Source: Craterostigma plantagineum
Taxonomy: Eukaryota > Streptophyta > Magnoliopsida > Lamiales > Linderniaceae
Direction of reading: 5' to 3'
NCBI GenBank assembly: GCA_027422505.1
Contig: JAPQWV010000636.1
Location: forward strand, 248,001 to 312,000
DNA length: 64,000 nucleotides
Numbering within the stretch: the first letter of the stretch is position 1; every line of letters starts with the position of its first letter. Positions 11,548 through 23,458 of the stretch are shown in pieces. The translations under genes were made by a program, and so were the position numbers. Below the pieces are notes generated by a model. The model ran no database searches. It was given only the letters and a program-made list of their open reading frames with translations, and was not told where the DNA came from.

Positions 11548-11992
11548 TTAAGGGGGGGAGGATGTAGGACCCCGGTCCCCGCAAGTTAGGTCGGCCAATA
11601 AAATTACGTGTATGACTTATGTGATTTTAGGTCGATTTCGTATATGACTTATGCGTATGTGATTTTCATGAATTTTATGCTCGTGAGAATTTTGAGAACT
11701 ATGTGCAATTAAGTGCTAATGTCGTGAAATTGTGATGACCCTAAAAATTTTGAAGGAGGAATTTCCGAAATAGTAAGGAAGGAATTAACTAAAGTTGGCT
11801 AAGGGATTTAAATGGGTCCAATTTATGAGAAAAGCCCAAATGGGGGACAAATATCCCTAAAACTAGGGAAGACCCATGCCATACCCCACATAAGCCAAGG
11901 GAAATATCTAGCTAAAAATTCCAAAACCCAAAACTCCACCTAAGAACTAACGAAAGAGCAAGGAGAAAAGAAGAGGGAGCCGAGAGCCAAAT
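11548..11992 (+). repeat. A polypurine tract and truncated 3' LTR
   Basis: TTAAGGGGGGGAGGA (11548-11562) precedes TGTAGGACCCCGG (11563). The LTR matches 3743-4172 with about four differences by eye and stops at 11992, where element B starts with TGTGACGACCC. Confidence 0.9.
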
Positions 11993-12445
11993 TGTGACGA
12001 CCCTACTTTTATAATGTAGATATTTGGCGGATTTCCGCAACGAAAGCCGCGGAAAGCCCATTTAATAAAAACTTTTTAATTTATATATCATAAAATGTGG
12101 TTTTACAAAAGATATCTTTACACGGACTGGAGCCCCAAAAATTCAAAAATCTAAAGCCGCTCCACAGGTCGCATCCATGTACCGCTCTCGCCCTCAAAAG
12201 CCCGTGGAGTCACCGTCGCCAGCTTGCCTTAGACGCGACGTCTATCGACGTCGGACTCATCCATACCTACAACACATAAAGGCCTGAGCTATATGCTCAG
12301 TAGGTGAATTCATGTAAATGCAGCGTGCACTCAATCCCGACCCGACACCTCACCACATGATAAGATGCGATGCACGCTCGTTACCACAATCTACCCTATC
12401 TCAATATCAGGGCCCTAGGTCGAACTATGCACCTCAAAAATGAAC

Positions 12446-12685
12446 CTACGGCACCAACCGTAGAGTCGAGCGGCACCAACCACTCATCTCGACGGCACCA
12501 ACCGTCATCAGCGGCACCAACCACTGATCATACCGGCACCCGGTCACATAGAGATAGGCGGCACCAACCACCTATCTCGACGGCACCAACCGTCATCAGT
12601 GGCACCAACCACTGATCATACAGGCACCAACCGGTCACATAAATCCGGGCGGCACCAACCACCCGTCTCGACGGTACCAACCGTC
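12446..12685 (-). other. Array of eleven CACCAA-loop hairpins with different stems (left B LTR)
   Basis: Read on the plus strand, the units share loop CACCAA (once TACCAA). Their stems are CTACGG/CCGTAG, GAGCGG/CCACTC, GACGG/CCGTC, ATCAGCGG/CCACTGAT, ACCGG/CCGGT (damaged here, intact in the right LTR), GAGATAGGCGG/CCACCTATCTC, GACGG/CCGTC, ATCAGTGG/CCACTGAT, a second ACCGG type, CGGGCGG/CCACCCG and GACGG/CCGTC. In the intact units the only imperfect positions are C opposite A on the plus strand, which are U opposite G in the B sense RNA (loop UUGGUG). Units are almost back to back. No protein reading was believed. Confidence 0.8.
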
Positions 12686-13464
12686 AGGTGCACTAGTACC
12701 AACCTCAACTCGACTCCGAGTCGACGACCAAAATCGGTCACATCTACCACATGCGCCTCGCGCCGACACCTTAAGGTGTCACCGTGCCAACACGGTCATC
12801 ATCTCCCACATCGACATGTCATGCACATGCTATGTAGTGCAACTAAGGATGCAACATTTCATAAATGAATAACTATTTTCATCGAAAATAATTACATTCT
12901 CATCGTAATTTACTAACAATAATTCCTCAAGATTCCCTAATAAGTATTTCCCTTTCCCTCAAAATGATCCTCCCGTATAATTCTAACTCAGCCCGCACAA
13001 TTCAAAATCCTTTAATCTATTTTAAAATCCCAAATTAACTCTTACGACCCGGATAGGCTTAAATTGGCCGACACTTGAACTAAGGCCCAAAATCACTTAA
13101 CTAGTCGACATGTGAGGAAAAGTCCACATTGGAAATTGGATTTGCCAACCTAAGTCGAATGGTTGTTCAATTTGCCAAGTCGCTAGTCAATTCGTGAATT
13201 AATTGACCTGTGAGAGTACACACTCCGCGAAACTCCTACGCCTAACTCTTATGGTTCAAAATAGACTAAGTGTGGGAGTGGGCCTAAATTTGAACTAAAG
13301 CCCAATTAAGTTTATTCTAAGTCAACACTCTAAACTTGGTCAACGCTCACCATTTGACTTCTCCGCACTAAGTTTCAAAGGTGGGTCAACTCGTGAAACT
13401 ACCTTGTCAACGCTCGAAGTTATTCGGCCCGCGAAGTATTTACTTCGCGAACTCCAAGGCATCG

Positions 13465-13468
<4 letters not shown>

Positions 13469-13543
<75 letters not shown>
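13469..13543. repeat. CT/AG microsatellite (left B LTR)
   Basis: About 75 bases of uninterrupted TC dinucleotide. The right LTR has only about 55 (26737-26791), so the pair has changed in length since insertion. Confidence 0.97.
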
Positions 13544-13547
<4 letters not shown>

Positions 13548-15807
13548 CGCAAATCTAGCCGGCCCGCGAGAGGTTTAGTTCGGCCCGGGTTGTCTCTCGC
13601 TCGCAAAAATCTCTAGCCCGCGCAAAGCCCTATCTTGGCCCACGGAGACGTTTGCTTTCTTACATGCCGTGACTCCAAGCCCGCGAGAACGTTTTGTGAC
13701 CCGACATCGTTTCCCCAATTCATGAAGTTCTCAACCCGCAAAAATCATTCGCTCTCCCGCAACTCGTGAACCTCAAGCCCGTAAACCCCTTTTCGACCCG
13801 AAATTATCCCCCAATTTGCAAACTACCCCAAACCGCAAAATAATAGTCTCTATTTTAAAGAGTTCTAATTTCACTCGTTAGACACCTATAGTCCAATAAT
13901 CAAACTTAAACCCTAATTCCTTGAAATTCTCTACATTAGTTCATTACCACCCGAATAATCTCATAACAAGTAGAACATGTAAAAATCAAATATAAATCCA
14001 TATATTGGCTTCCAAACATAACACAATATTAAAAGCATAATTCCACAACAAGGTTGAACACCTACCATTTTCGAAACATCCCGCCCTATCTCACAATTCG
14101 CAAATTCTCTAGCCCGCGAAGCTAGTTTTCGACCCGAAATTTATTCCCAATTAGCGAAATCCCTCAGCCCGCTAAATTAAAGTCTAACTTCACCTAAAAT
14201 TTCTATTTCCACCTCGTCAACTCATACGAACGAACTAAATCGCAAAACCTTATTTTTCTACCAATTATCTTCGTCTCCTAACACTTATGCGTATAACCAC
14301 ATATGTTCACCAAAACCCATATATTGGGTATGAAACTTCACGCATAACATTGAACAAGTTCACCAAAACCCATAATCATCATATCCAAGTATTAAATATA
14401 TCACGTGAGCTCATTTCGCGGCATGTACAAATCAAATAATCACATAGAGCATGGAACATGTTTAGCATATTTATATACATGGGATTTACGTATTGTAGGT
14501 GAGAATTTTGACCTACGAATTTCTTCAACCCTATTTGTTTATGTACTCAAAGTATCTAAGGGATCTAATATTAAACACTTATTTAGACTTATTTGGAATT
14601 CTCTAAACATGCTCATACGCCCCATTTTAGTATTTAAGCCATCCGAATTCGGACCAAACTACATAAAAACATATAAGCTACCCACAAGAATATGAAGTTC
14701 TAATACCAAATTCTCTTAAGAACGTTCGCAACTCCCTTAAACCTATTTACGCTTCATAATTTTCAAGAATCAACTCCAACATAAAATACACACACCCGAG
14801 AATTATAACTAAATCACATATGTCACATTAAGCATCCACATAGTTCACGTAGCTCCACGTGATTTGTCTAAGCACACATTTAAAAATCATACAAATATAA
14901 TAATCACCTCGAGAGTCTCATAAAAACATTTTATACTCACATAACTAAATCACATGTCACTTTGAGAATTTCTGTCACCACATAGTTCACGTGACTTCTT
15001 GGAATTCACCTCAAGCACTCATTAAAAATCATAAGCTCATAATCCTATTCCTAGCATGTAAACGTGCTTATCCACATAAAGCCCATATATCGGATTTAAA
15101 ACTGAGCGCACAACATAAGCAAATGGTAGCTATCATAACCAAATGAACTAAGGATCATCACTTTCGAACTTGTAGAGCCTATCACCCAAGCTTCGTTCAC
15201 CTTTCAAACTAACATAATAATTTTCTATGCTCATAAACATGTATATTCATAGATGCATACCCATATATTGGACTGAAGCATAGCGTATAATATTAATAAA
15301 CAGCCACAGGTTTAAACTTTAAATATTTTCGAACTTGGAAGGCCATTCATCTGAGTTCAAACATCCCAAAAAAAATGCTTTGTGTGTTGTAGGTGAAAGA
15401 ATCCACCTACCTATCCTCCAAGCCAATTTCAATGATCTTTGGGAAGTTGAGCTAGCCGAAACTCTTGATCCTTTGTTTGGTTCGACCCACTATGCTTCAA
15501 CTCCTTAAGCCGTTGGAATTTAATTCGAGGTTGAAATTTGGATAGAGCTTGCCCACAATCCTTCTTTACTTCTTCGTCACTTTCATTTATTTCTCTCGTG
15601 GATGTGATGAGTTGCAAGTGATGGTTTTCTTTTCAATTACCACGTTTTCTCCTTAGCCAAATAATGATTATTTTATATAGGTTTAGCTTAGGGAATGGGA
15701 GCCATGCCTTTGGTCTCCTCAAATTAAGGAAAATATCTCCTTTGTTTTCTCTATTGTGCTCAAGTTTGGGTTTAAATCATTTTCCACCAACTTAAATCAA
15801 TTGGGCC

Positions 15808-17351
15808 TGATCGACACGTGGTGTGTGAATGGAAAGTGCGACAAGTAATAATTAAAACGAATACCTAATTACTATCACCGACGTGCGATAGGCAGTGGAC
15901 CTATCGTTTGTAGTGCAGTAAAGTGAGTAAACGAGTATCGAACACAAGGAATAAATCAATTACTAGTAGTGACCTATCGACTCGATATTTAGCCTAAACA
16001 AAATACGCAATTTGTTTGACGACTTATCCTAACAGATCGTTCCTAAATCAACTAGAGATTCAAATAGCACGCTTAAAACTGATACGAAGCTTCAGATAAT
16101 AAAGAAGTGCTCGGGATTCGAATCCCGCTAGGTGTTATCGACTAAGACAATAAAATCGTTCCTACGTGATCTTGACTAAATCGCAGTAATTTCCTACCCG
16201 CTCGCGAATTTGCTGTCGCCCTAAACGCTCGCGGGGATCTAAAATTCAATAATTACTAACGGCGAGGATCGAGTATTTGCTTTCGCCATATACTCGAATC
16301 CTATCTTCTATGAACGGCCTAAACGTTGTTTAGCTGTCGCCCTAAACGTTTTTCCACACGATCACTTTAACACATAGACATATTAAAGCGACGAAACATA
16401 TTCATAGAACGATAAATAGTCAAAACACAAAATCACGATAATATACGTCTTAAGTACGACTAATCCTAGCGTTCATCTAATCCCAAACACAAACGGGATT
16501 TAGCTACGCATAATTGACGAGAGAACGAGAGAATTAGGGAACAGAGAAGGAAGACTCATGATTCTTGAATACTGGCGAATTATCGGCGCTTGCTTGATAA
16601 ATCTTCGTTCTCTGATCAATTTGGCGTGATTTCGTCGTCGCTTCGTCTCTTGCGCTCCGGGATGTAATTCTGTGTTCTTTTCGCCCTAAATTCGTCCCTA
16701 GATGGTTTGGAATTGATCTCTGGTAAGTTGTGCCCTTTCTGGGTCGAATTTGGGCTTTTTATAGTGAAATTCGACACTGTCACGGCCTGAGACAAGACAG
16801 GTCACGGCCGTGACACTCTCTGGGTCGAATTTGGGCTCACTGCCGCTCGTCACGGCCTGGTGCAGCAGTGTCACGGCCGTGACCCCCTCAACAGCTTTGC
16901 GGCAGTTTCGTATTTCTCTCGGATGGAGGGGTAAACGATGTCCGATTGACCTGAAATTTTAACCATAGATAGAAGACTCGCCAATCTTGATTTTGACCAA
17001 AGGGATTCTCGATCCGAGGTCTGGATTGAGCGATATTAATTTTCTAATGCTGCTGCTGCTATGGGTCACGGCCTGGTGCAAGAAGTGTCACGGCCGTGAC
17101 CATCTTCAGTCTAACTCTCTGCCAAGTGTCACGGCCAGGTGCACTATGTGTCACGGCCGTGACCTTCACCAGTTTTCATCGTTTTCGCGCCGTTTTGCCT
17201 CGTTTTCGCTCCTTTTAGCCCGAAACTTATCCTAAAGCCTTATAATACCAAAACAAGCAGAAATAGGATTAATAAGTGCATAAAATGACTACGAAAACTC
17301 TATTATGAGCCAATTAAATACTATGATAAACGTGCTACGATACGTTTATCA
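15808..17351 (-). repeat. C 3' LTR (1544 bp)
   Basis: Near-identical to 21912-23453. It carries four GTCACGGCCGTGAC palindromes. No coding content. Confidence 0.95.
16786..17163. repeat. Four GTCACGGCC modules with 14-base palindromes in the C LTR
   Basis: Each module is GTCACGGCC, a spacer of about 12-17 bases often containing TGGTGCA, then the perfect palindrome GTCACGGCCGTGAC. Palindromes lie near 16801, 16869, 17088 and 17149; the right LTR repeats them near 22907, 22977, 23192 and 23253. The first half of each module can pair with the end of the palindrome. The spacing suggests two pairs of modules. Confidence 0.85.
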
Positions 17352-19076
17352 AACCTCCCCACACTTAAGCATTTGCTTGTCCTCAAGTAAATTAGAAGTC
17401 AGAGAAGGCACAAATCAAGATAACGGCACGATTGTTCGCAATTTATCATCAAAGCTAGAAAGCACGAAACAGAATCAAGCGAGCAATCATGGACATCACA
17501 CTAATGACTTGCACTTGTCGACCTAAACTTCATTCGCACTGCCAATCGAGACTCATACCTCACAGGGATTCGCTCAAAATCACTCAGTGTATAGGCTAAC
17601 ATATAGTGAATCGCACAATTCGTGCACTAGTCTCACCCCTACCATAAACTTGCACTCTAATCGCATCTCTACTATTTAAAGTGGCAAGCATAAATCTGAG
17701 GATCTTTTCGGGTTGAAACGGGTCAAATAATAACGAAGCGATAAGCATATATACTGAACACGTAGTCTTAGAGCTAGGACACGTAAGCGAAAAATATCAA
17801 AGAACATAGCATGATTAAACCGACCGTCACATGCTTCAACATAAGACTCAGTTCTCGCTCTGAAATCCTAGACTTTTCTGCCCGACCCTCTTGACTCAGT
17901 TCCCTTTCATTTTCTGCCCTTTCACCTTAGTTACACTCCACTTTTGTGCACTGCCCTTATTCCTTAAAAACATCAAGGTTTGGCTTTTGTCGCAAAGAAT
18001 ACATCGTCACCGCGAATGCCGTGTACCTAGGGATACTTATTACCAAAACCTATATCTTGCCAAAGGGTTATGGGCAGGCTTATGCAAGGGATCGGGTCAT
18101 TTCAGAAAACGGTCAAGTAAGGGACGAGTCATTTCACGAATAGCAGAGAAGAACATCAAATCATACACTGAAACAGTAACTCTCAAGTTCGACTTCTGCT
18201 CTATTCTAATCAACTAGGGTTCATATAATCTCTAGAGGCTTATTCGGGTCAGTAGCTTATAGAATTCACGAGGTAAGCAAACAAATAGGCTCAGGCTCAA
18301 AGTGGCTAACTAAGGGGCTTAGTCATGGTAAGAAAAATTTGGCCCTGGACTTAATTCCTAATACCCTATCATTTTCATACTAACGCACCAGAAATAGTTT
18401 CAACACGCATCAGACAGGCAAGTTCTAGAGAGATATAGACTAGGCACGTCACACAACCAAGAAAATGAGCATAAGCTCGTCAGGCTCAACTCTCACAACG
18501 AAAAAGGGTTATGTGTAGGAATCTCTCAAAGCAGCGCTATATCTATTCAAACAGACACGATTCAATCAATCATGCATATCCTAATTGCTCACAAAATTTC
18601 ATGTCATGCAAACCAGCTTGAGATAAGCGCAAATAATCATGCCTGAGTTCAATAATTCATGCTTTTCTAACGAAATTGATAGCTAACGGACACCTCATAG
18701 AAAAAATATTTCACGTAAATTCTCAACCTAAATTTCCCTCCCCACACTTAAGACATACGTTGTCCTCAACGAAAAAATGAATAAAGAAAGGGAAAAGAAG
18801 GTTAAAAAGAACGGGACTCCCCTGACGAATAAGTAGGCGTGGTCGTGACTGGATGCGTGAAGGTCGCGGATCGTGACTCGTGATATCCTTACATAACTAA
18901 AAAGAAAATGAAAAGTAAAAAGGAACTAGACATAGATGATAATAATAATAGTAGTAGTAGATTTCATATGCATCATATTCATAGGTAAATAAAAGAAAGT
19001 ACTAGATAGATAAAACCTGGGTTGCCTCCCAAGTAGCGCTTTCTTTACCGTCATCAGCCGGACGTGCTTTCGTTCG
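17352..19076 (-). other. C noncoding 3' region with terminal and internal polypurine tracts
   Basis: No real gene in 1.7 kb. At the LTR edge the sense strand reads AAGTGTGGGGAGGTT just before TGATAAACG, a good polypurine tract (17352-17368). A second copy of the same context (sense CTTAAGTGTGGGGAGGG, 18736-18752) lies 1.4 kb upstream; both have a TTGAGGACAA-type word on the upstream side. CTTGGGAGGCAACCCA (sense) sits near 19020-19035, a block I recall in plant Athila/Tat elements; it can form a TGGG/CCCA hairpin. Confidence 0.7.
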
Positions 19077-21721
19077 TTAGGGTGGCTGGAAGTCGAGGTA
19101 CAGCATCTCTTTTTTGCTTAAGTTTCCCTCACCTGCATCTATACCTTGGAGGTGTAGCCTTTCGCCGGGCAGCGGTTTCAACTCTAGTGGCGGTCGCTCC
19201 TCGACTGGGCTCTTGTCCTTAACTTCTTCGATGCTCTCGTCGATGGCTATGATGGGTTCGTCGATCTCCTCCCCACACTTATTGATTGCCATATTCGTGT
19301 GCCTATCATGCTCGCTGACCTGTGACAGCACGGAAAAGAGAAAATCGTGCTCAAAGACATCTAAGAAATAGCATTTATCATCTTGCTTGCTCTTTTTCAT
19401 CGGGTCAGCCATATTGAACGTAACTTTTTCACCGTCTACTGTCAAGGTTAATGTTCCATTCCTAACATCTATCATGGTCTCGCCTGTAGCTAAGAATGGT
19501 CTACCTAGAATTAATGGAACATTTTCATCCTCGTCCATGTCTAAGATCACAAAATCAGCAGGGATAACGAACTTATCGACCTTAACTAGAATATCCTCGA
19601 TAACACCTCGGGGGTATTTTAACGATCTATCGGCCAGTTGAACACTCATTCTAGTGGGTCGTGGTTCACCTAATCCTAAGCGCTTAAACATGGAGTACGG
19701 CATTAAATTTATACTAGCACCTAGATCAGCTAAAGCATGCTCAACAACTAAATCACCTATCAGACAAGGAATAGTAAAACTCCCTGGGTCCTTGAGTTTT
19801 TTCGGTATGCTCTGGAGTATCGCCGAGCACTCTCCTCGTAGGTATACCGTGGAGACGTGTTCGAGCTTCCGTCGATTCGTCAGCAAGTCCTTCAGGAACT
19901 TAACGAAACTGGGCATCTGCGTAATAGCTTCAACAAACGGTAAGTTAATATGTAATTCTTTGCACATACCCATGAATCTGCCAATTATCGCTTCTTCTTT
20001 GTCCTTCTTCAACCGTGTTGGATAGGGAATCTTTGGCTGGTACGGCATCACTAGTGGTCGCTCGTTCTCCCTCGCTTTTTCTATTTCGGGTGCAGCCTCC
20101 TCCTTTTTAGGTCGAACCTTCTCTATTTCAGGTGCAACTCCCCTCAACCGAACTGGATATGGGATATTTGGTTGATACGGCTTCACGAATGGTCGCGTCT
20201 TTCTCTCGTCATCCTTGACCTTCTCGACTCCGTCGCCCTTACTTTCCTCCACTTCTGGCTCGTCGTGGCCCTCGAAATCGACTTTCTCCTTTAAGTTCTG
20301 CTTGGTAGGAGCTTCTTGTAATCCTCTCCCGCTTCTCAAGATTACTGCATTGCAATACTCCTTGGGGTTTGTCTCGGTGTAGCTCGGGAGTGATCCTTGA
20401 TTTCGCCCCGCCATTTGCTTTGCTAATTGCCCCACTTGTTGCTCCAACCTCTTGATCGAGGCGTCTGTATTCTGAGCACGGATGTCATTCGCCTCCATGT
20501 ACTCCTCCATCTTTGTCATTCGGCTTTCGTGGGTTGCGGTTGTGCTGCTGAAATTCGTGAGGAGCGCCTTCATCATATCCTTCATCTCTCTCATGTCATC
20601 GGATCCTCCTGCGGGTACGTTCTGATATTGGCGTGGTGCCCCGTTCTGGAATCTGGAAGACCTAGGCTGAAATCCAGGCAGTCCTTGCCCCTGGTGGTTC
20701 TGATTCCCGTACGCCAGGTTTGGATGTGCTCGAGGCTGGAAGCTTCGCTGACCACCTTGGTAATTGCCCATGTAGTCTATGTGCTCCAGCGGCTGCCCAA
20801 GTTGGCATTCTGAGGTCTCGTGGGCTGCGCCGCAAATTCCGCATAATGGCACGTAAGACGTGTGCTGCGTCGGTGCGATGGTGGCCACGGCGTTCACGGG
20901 CTGAGTTTGCCCGGACTTGGGAAGTAATACGCCAATCACCGTCTGCAACTGGGAGTTCGTCGAGGCGATTTGTTGCTGAAGTGCCTCGATTTTAGCATTA
21001 GTGGTCGTCTCCTCACTCACTCCGAACACATCGGGTGTCTTCATCCTGGTATTGCCCCTCATGAAGCTGTTCCTCGAGTAGTCCTCTATCAGATTCCAAG
21101 CGTCGGTAGCATTGAGCTTCACGAGTCCTCCTCCTGCGGCTCCGTCTAGCATATGGACAGTCTGGTCATTGAGCCCCTCGTGAAATCGGTTGATCTGGGC
21201 TGCCTTCGACATCCCGTGCTGCGGGCACCTCTTCAGTAGGGACTTATATCGCTCTCACACCTCGTAGAGGTTTTCTGAGTCCTTCTGATGGAATAGGGAG
21301 ATCTCTGTCTTTAACCTTAGCACCTTCGTCAGCGGGAAATAGTGGCCGATAAACGCGGCTCGCAGCTCCTCCCATGTAGTGATTGAGCGAGGTGGCAACA
21401 TCTCCAGCCAGTCCTTCGCTCTGAACTTCAAGGAGAACGGGAACAGCATCAACTTAATTGCATCACCCGAGACCCCGTTGATCTTGATGGTGTCAGCACC
21501 GTCAGAAAAGCCTTCAGATGGGAGTAGGGATCGTCATCGGGATTGCCCTCAAACTGGACTGTCTGGAAGATCATCTGAAGCCAAGAGTGCTTCAGCTCGA
21601 AATTGTTGTTCTCGATCGGCGGGATGACAATCGCCGACTCAGTACTGCCTAGCGCGTCATTCCTGAGGAGATCCTGTAGTGATGGCTCCTCATCCTGGAC
21701 GGGTACTCTATGGTCCGCCAT
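19077..21721 (-). pseudogene. C gag-protease, broken
   Basis: The start MADHRVPVQ is at 21721. Gag then shows FRAKDWLEMLPP and LFHQKDSENLYEV, a coiled-coil-like stretch (KIEALQQQIASTNSQLQ), a zinc knuckle CGICGAAHETSEC and a charged linker. Near the C-terminus is an aspartic protease (LADLGASINLMP, about 19697-19740, and LILGRPFLATG). The frame ends at 19077 shortly after PPLELKPLP, which in autonomous relatives is the linker into RT; everything beyond is missing. The copy has a frame change near 21450 and a stop near 21255 where TGG is expected. The Asp of the active site is followed by LGA rather than SGA/TGA, as is usual in this lineage. Confidence 0.87.
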
Positions 21722-21887
21722 ATCTACTTCTGTATCTGGACTAAAGAAATCGACTCGTAAAAGAAATAACGAAAATAACAATAACTAGAAGAACAAATAA
21801 CGCCAACAGTAATAAAGAAAAGAAAAGGAAAACTTCAAATAAAAATGGCTAAATTACCGAACTACGGTGTTCCTAATATCAATTTAT

Positions 21888-21904
21888 TCCCCGGCAACGG
21901 CGCC
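21888..21904 (-). other. C primer binding site (tRNA-Asp)
   Basis: The sense strand reads GGCGCCGTTGCCGGGGA, complementary to the CCCCGGCAACGGCGCC end of plant tRNA-Asp. It lies seven bases inside the 5' LTR. This primer is typical of Athila-like elements. Confidence 0.85.
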
Positions 21905-21911
21905 GAAAACT

Positions 21912-23453
21912 TGATCGACACGTGGTGTGTGAATGGAAAGTGCGACAAGTAATAATTAAAACGAATACCTAATTACTATCACCGACGTGCGATAGGCAGT
22001 GGACCTATCGTTTGTAGTGCAGTAAAGTGAGTAAACGAGTATCGAACACAAGGAATAAATCAATTACTAGTAGTGACCTATCGACTCGATATTTAGCCTA
22101 AACAAAATACGCAATTTGTTTGACGACTTATCCTAACAGATCATTCCTAAATCAACTAGAGATTCAAATAGCACGCTTAAAACTGATACGAAGCTTCAGA
22201 TAATAAAGAAGTGCTCGGGATTCGAATCCCGCTAGGTGTTATCGACTAAGACAATAAAATCGTTCCTACGTGATCTTGACTAAATCGCAGTAATTTTCTA
22301 CCCGCTCGCGAATTTGCTGTCGCCCTAAACGCTCGCGGGGATCTAAAATTCAATAATTACTAACGGCGAGGATCGAGTATTTGCTTTCGCCCTATACTCG
22401 AATCCTATCTTCTATGAACGGCCTAAACGTTGTTTAGCTGTCGCCCTAAACGTTTTTCCACACGATCACTTTAACACATAGACATATTAAAGCGACGAAA
22501 CATATTCATAGAACGATAAATAGTCAAAACACAAAATCACGATAATATACGTCTTAAGTACGACTAATCCTAGCGTTCATCTAATCCCAAACACAAACGA
22601 GATTTAGCTACGCATAATTGACGAGAGAACAATGAGAGAATTAGGGAACAGAGAAGGAAGACTCATGATTCTTGAATACTGGCGAATTATCGGCGCTTGC
22701 TTGATAAATCTTCGTTCTCTGATCAATTGGGCGTGATTTCGTCGTCGCTTCGTCTCTTGCGCTCCGGGATGTAATTCTGTGTTCTTTTCGCCCTAAATTC
22801 GTCCCTAGATGGTTTGGAATTGATCTCTGGTAAGTTGTGCCCTTTCTGGGTCGAATTTGGGCTTTTTATAGTGAAAGTCGACACTGTCACGGCCTGGGAC
22901 AAGACAGGTCACGGCCGTGACACTCTCTGGGTCGAATTTGGGCTCACTGCCGCTCGTCACGGCCTGGTGCAGCAGTGTCACGGCCGTGACCCCCTCAACA
23001 GCTTTGCGGCAGTTTCGTATTTCTCTCGGATGGAGGGGTAAACGATGTCCGATTGACCTGAAATTTTAACCATAGATAGAAGACTCGCCAATCTTGATTC
23101 AAAGGGATTCTCAATCCGAGGTCTGGATTGAGATATATGAATTTTCTAATGCTGCTGCTGCTATGGGTCACGGCCTGGTGCAAGAAGTGTCACGGCCGTG
23201 ACCATCTTCAGTCTAACTCTCTGCCAAGTGTCACGGCCAGGTGCACTATGTGTCACGGCCGTGACCTTCACCAGTGTTCATCGTTTTCGCGCCGTTTTGC
23301 CTCGTTTTCGCTCCTTTTAGCCCGAAACTTGTCCTAAAGCCTTATAATACCAAAACAAGCAGAAATAGGATTAATAAGTGCATAAAATGACTACGAAAAC
23401 TCTATTATGAGCCAATTAAATACTATGATAAACGTGCTACGATACGTTTATCA
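21912..23453 (-). repeat. C 5' LTR (1542 bp)
   Basis: Copy of 15808-17351 with small differences, for example a five-base indel near 23098 and a two-base indel near 22631. The duplication GGGCC follows at 23454-23458. Confidence 0.95.
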
Positions 23454-23458
23454 GGGCC

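Larger units (their letters stand above)
3743..11992 (+). mobile_element. Element A: Tekay/Del-type chromovirus (Ty3/gypsy), nearly full length
   Basis: The 5' LTR (3743-6905), tRNA primer site (6909-6920), gag-pol (7062-11527), polypurine tract and the start of the 3' LTR (11563-11992) are all in the expected order. The order protease, RT, RNase H, integrase, then a chromodomain-like tail is that of chromoviruses. The 3' LTR is interrupted at 11992 by element B; its continuation (equivalent of 4173-6905) is not in the window. In the shared 430 bases of the two LTRs I see about four substitutions, so the insertion is fairly young, yet the coding region already has several stops. The insertion site is the 3' LTR of K. 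Confidence 0.9.
11993..15807 (-). repeat. B 3' LTR, main part
   Basis: Matches 25258-27734 almost base for base over its first 2.5 kb. Features in window order: GACCTGTG block in antisense (12163-12180), TGAGC-type hairpin (12284-12300), CACCAA hairpin array (12446-12685), GACACC/GGTGTC and ACCGTG/CACGGT hairpins (about 12765-12800), a CT microsatellite, then a long stretch with CGCGAA words (13420-14170) and no coding content. It is cut at 15807 by C and resumes at 23459. Confidence 0.9.
15808..23453 (-). mobile_element. Element C: non-autonomous Athila-like element with gag and protease only
   Basis: LTRs 15808-17351 and 21912-23453 start TGATCGACACG and end GTTTATCA. The 5-bp target duplication GGGCC is at 15803-15807 and 23454-23458, in the B LTR. 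On the minus strand the internal region has an Asp-tRNA primer site, a gag-protease frame (21721-19077), 1.7 kb of noncoding DNA and a polypurine tract. There is no RT, RNase H or integrase. The protease and the primer site point to the Athila/Tat branch of Ty3/gypsy. The two LTRs differ by roughly fifteen changes by eye over 1.54 kb, so this is a recent insertion and the youngest of the K-A-B-C nest. Confidence 0.93.

Noticed and set aside
12446..12685. CRISPR-like array (short repeat, variable spacers)
   Set aside because: Plant nuclear context; the repeat is only six to ten bases and the variable parts are mutually complementary stems, not independent spacers.
12370..12868. Open frames with repeated His/Arg/Pro-Thr peptides (also at 25632-26136)
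   Set aside because: They are translations of the hairpin array in a chromoviral LTR, in antisense to the element.
13340..13616. Ser-Leu and Arg-Glu repeat proteins
   Set aside because: Produced by the CT microsatellite in three frames; no gene context.
22814..23041. Short ORFs with repeated HGRD peptides in the C LTRs
   Set aside because: They translate the GTCACGGCC modules; LTR DNA, different frames, no start context.
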